From contig OZ024747.1 of assembly GCA_964016885.1 (NCBI GenBank), positions 6,925,631 through 6,989,630 on the forward strand: DNA of 64,000 bases, read 5' to 3'. This DNA is from Eledone cirrhosa (lineage: Eukaryota > Mollusca > Cephalopoda > Octopoda > Eledonidae). A model generated the notes under the pieces. It was not told the origin of the DNA and did not search any database. It was given only the letters and a program-made list of their open reading frames with translations. Positions 63,453-64,000 of the stretch are shown here, piece after piece. Position numbers and translations under genes: made by a program. Within the stretch, counting starts at the first letter, position 1. Each line of letters opens with the position of its first letter.

Positions 63453-63528
<76 letters not shown>
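63453..63528. repeat. (GA)n microsatellite
   Basis: About 38 GA dinucleotides. Confidence 0.95.
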
Positions 63529-63529
<1 letters not shown>

Positions 63530-63532
<3 letters not shown>

Positions 63533-63660
63533 GACCCCAGTACTTGAATGGTACTTTATTTCTCGATCCTGTAGAAGTGACAAGCAAAGTTAGCCTCAGC
63601 GGGATTTGAACTCACTTCAAGGCATTTTAACTGACGTTTTAAAGACTGCTGATTCGTTGC
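63530..63660 (-). mobile_element. SINE family S2 fragment, reverse
   Basis: ATGGTACTTTATTTCTCGAT and AGCGGGATTTGAACTCAC match the S2 middle and B-box regions. Confidence 0.65.
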
Positions 63661-63667
63661 TTTACTG

Positions 63668-63815
63668 AGTTAGTGTGTTAGTGAGTGTGTTAGTATGTTA
63701 GAGAGTGTGTTAGTGACTGAGTTAGTGTGTTCGTGAGTGTGTTAGTGTGTTCGTGAGTGTGTTAGTGTGTTCGTGAGTGTGTTAGTGTGTTAGTGAGTAA
63801 ATTAGTTAGTTAATA
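63668..63815. repeat. GTGTGTTAGTGTGTTCGTGA short tandem array
   Basis: Units of about 20-24 bases built from GTTAGTGTG and GTTCGTGAG. Non-coding. 63816-64000 shows nothing recognisable besides a C-run at 63919-63929. Confidence 0.85.
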
Positions 63816-64000
63816 TATTTGTATGTTTGCCAGTTAATATGTTAATAAACTATTTATTATATTACTGAATTTGATAAACAAGGAAGTTTGACCAGGAGAC
63901 AATGGCGAGAACACTGCCCCCCCCCCCCCATGACGTAAAGACTTGCAATTACTCTAAAGACAAACAATTAATCTCAAATATTTGTTTTCAGACTGTATCA

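Overview
This is an animal nuclear genome window and most likely comes from a cephalopod, probably an octopus. The reasons are the AT-rich sequence with long repeat-filled introns, intron-poor genes encoding tandem C2H2 zinc fingers with TGEKP linkers, and dense tRNA-derived SINE copies resembling those described from octopus and squid. Species is inferred from style and was not tested by a search.

Layout. From 1 to 4.8 kb lies a plus-strand gene for a 765-residue protein with about 20 intact C2H2 fingers (coding exon 1877-4174), with a relic of one of its fingers upstream at 989-1060. From 5.0 to 8.1 kb there are transposon remains: a decayed non-LTR reverse transcriptase, then a GC-rich retroelement RNase H-integrase block broken by one in-frame stop. 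From 8.1 to 17.7 kb I see no gene, only SINE and LINE fragments and microsatellites. From 17.8 to 24.2 kb lies a second plus-strand zinc-finger gene: a 12-finger main exon (17815-19513) ending in a strong splice donor. Two phase-compatible 3' exons and a poly(A) signal at about 22.3 and 24.1 kb probably belong to it.

From 24.9 to 61.7 kb, on the minus strand and tail-to-tail with the second zinc-finger gene, lies a complete 34-coding-exon gene for RRP12, a HEAT-repeat ribosome-biogenesis and pre-ribosome export factor. All exon phases join without error into 1,299 codons plus a stop, close to the length I recall for human RRP12 (about 1,300 residues). A candidate TATA-less promoter with a CACGTG E-box and an ETS/GABP-type site lies just upstream. 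From 61.8 to 64 kb there are only SINEs and microsatellites.

The two zinc-finger genes are probably DNA-binding regulators of unknown target, and RRP12 is a housekeeping gene. Nothing in the sequence ties them into one pathway. The most distinctive structure is in the RRP12 introns. Several are occupied by intron-private minisatellites (unit lengths 25, 30, 31, 34 and 41 bp, and a longer irregular one), and others hold TTAA-flanked MITEs, hAT-type MITEs with 8-bp target duplications, and Helitron-like elements. I found no CRISPR array, operon, rRNA or functional tRNA gene, and no clearly new biological system.
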